A DNA stretch of 5,864 nucleotides from NCBI GenBank assembly GCA_937891445.1, contig CALAFV010000031.1, forward strand, positions 1 to 5,864. The letters are read 5' to 3'. How positions within the stretch are numbered: the first letter of the stretch is position 1; each line of letters starts with the position of its first letter. Below, in pieces: positions 5,307 to 5,864 of this stretch. Position numbers and translations under genes: made by a program. The notes under the pieces were generated by a model. That model was not told the origin of the DNA, searched no databases, and was given only the letters and a program-made list of their open reading frames with translations. The stretch is from an uncultured Phycisphaerales bacterium. Its GTDB lineage: Bacteria; Planctomycetota; Phycisphaerae; Phycisphaerales; UBA1924.

Positions 5307-5864
5307 TTGGACGCGGAGCAGTTCGCCACGTTCGACGTCGGCGCGCGAGTGCTGACGGTCGATGGCATCCTCGGCACGGTCATGGCGCGCTACGACGGGC
5401 CCGGACCGCAGACCGAGTCCTACGAGGTGGTGCTCGACTCCGGTCTCGGCGGCGGGGAGTACGCGGCCCGCGACCTGAGCCCGGCCCCCGGCACCGTGAC
5501 GGCGGCGGCCACCAGCCCCGTGCTCGCCACGCCCGTGCTCGCCGACGCCGTCTCGCTCTTCGAGGGTGAGGAGGGCGGCGTCGCCTCGAACGACTACCCC
5601 GAGTTGGCCGACATCCTCGTCGAGCGCCCCCCGCTCGCGCACGCCGAGCCGCTCATGCCCCTCGGGGAGGTCAGCCTCGGCTCGAAGCAGGCTGCGGTCC
5701 AGATGGAGTGCGCCGAGTGCGGGGGGCGCTACGTCACCGACGGCGAGCCCCACGGGTGCTCGGTGGAGAAGCAGGCGCTGTGGGTCGACACCCCCGAGTC
5801 GATCTCCCTCGCGGAGCAGGCGGCCGAGGTGCTAGCCGAGTCCGCCGAGGCGCGCGAGTGGATC
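5307..5864 (+). CDS. SH3-like plus zinc-knuckle protein, N-terminal 186 aa (3' end outside window)
   Basis: The frame is open from TTG 5307 to the window end with no stop, giving 186 residues. Residues 5-60 form an SH3/KOW-like unit: VGARVLTVDGILGTVMARYDG, then YEVVLDSGLGGGEYAARDLSP. Residues 61-125 are low-complexity Ala/Pro/Val with a short segment, SNDYPELADIL (94-104). A zinc knuckle follows, with C135, C138, H149 and C151. Residues about 162-186 are helical and acidic. The gene just after a portal is often the prohead protease or a head morphogenesis protein, and this may be its non-catalytic N-terminal region, but no catalytic motif is visible in the part present. The N-terminal unit resembles that of the 1490-1963 product. 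The TTG start is supported by GGAGG at 5298. Possibly regulated through the hairpin just upstream. Confidence 0.78.
   Translation, partial: MDAEQFATFDVGARVLTVDGILGTVMARYDGPGPQTESYEVVLDSGLGGGEYAARDLSPAPGTVTAAATSPVLATPVLADAVSLFEGEEGGVASNDYPELADILVERPPLAHAEPLMPLGEVSLGSKQAAVQMECAECGGRYVTDGEPHGCSVEKQALWVDTPESISLAEQAAEVLAESAEAREWI

Overview
The window is a dense, GC-rich (roughly 70% by eye), entirely plus-strand gene block that looks like the head-gene region of a tailed phage, or prophage, of a high-GC actinobacterium. The anchor is a clear portal protein at 3134-5248. Supporting signs are strong G/C preference at third codon positions, very tight packing with TGATG stop/start overlaps, GTG/TTG-type starts, and small zinc-ribbon and SH3-like proteins around the portal. 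No rRNA, tRNA, CRISPR array or insertion sequence was seen. No gap without a gene exceeds 70 bases.

Layout. (1) 1-1490: the 3' part of a large modular protein. Its globular or zinc-binding segments are separated by a recurring (A/G)SRRR(T/V)A-type motif, and its first and last modules are related to each other. Its true start is probably upstream of the window. (2) 1490-1963: a 157-residue protein with an SH3/KOW-like N-terminus and a helical C-terminus. (3) 1963-2784: a 273-residue array of four zinc-ribbon-like units with a helical tail. (4) A 68-base gap. (5) 2853-3134: a 93-residue zinc-ribbon-like protein, overlapping by one base with (6) 3134-5248: the portal protein (704 residues), which has a long acidic, Pro-rich C-terminal tail. 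(7) A 58-base gap with a hairpin and a 16-base element identical to one in the first gap. (8) 5307-5864: the start of a gene opening at TTG, with an SH3-like N-terminal domain and a C/H zinc knuckle. It runs open off the window end and sits where the prohead protease or another capsid-assembly gene is expected.

How the genes may work together. The portal forms the dodecameric vertex through which the terminase packages DNA and to which the tail docks. The small proteins before it are unassigned, but their position in one translationally coupled block makes head assembly, packaging or virion-cargo roles plausible. The most interesting feature is the tribasic-motif modular protein. It reads like a polyprotein whose modules could be separated by proteolysis during head maturation; this is inference from repeated motif spacing and domain duplication, not shown directly.
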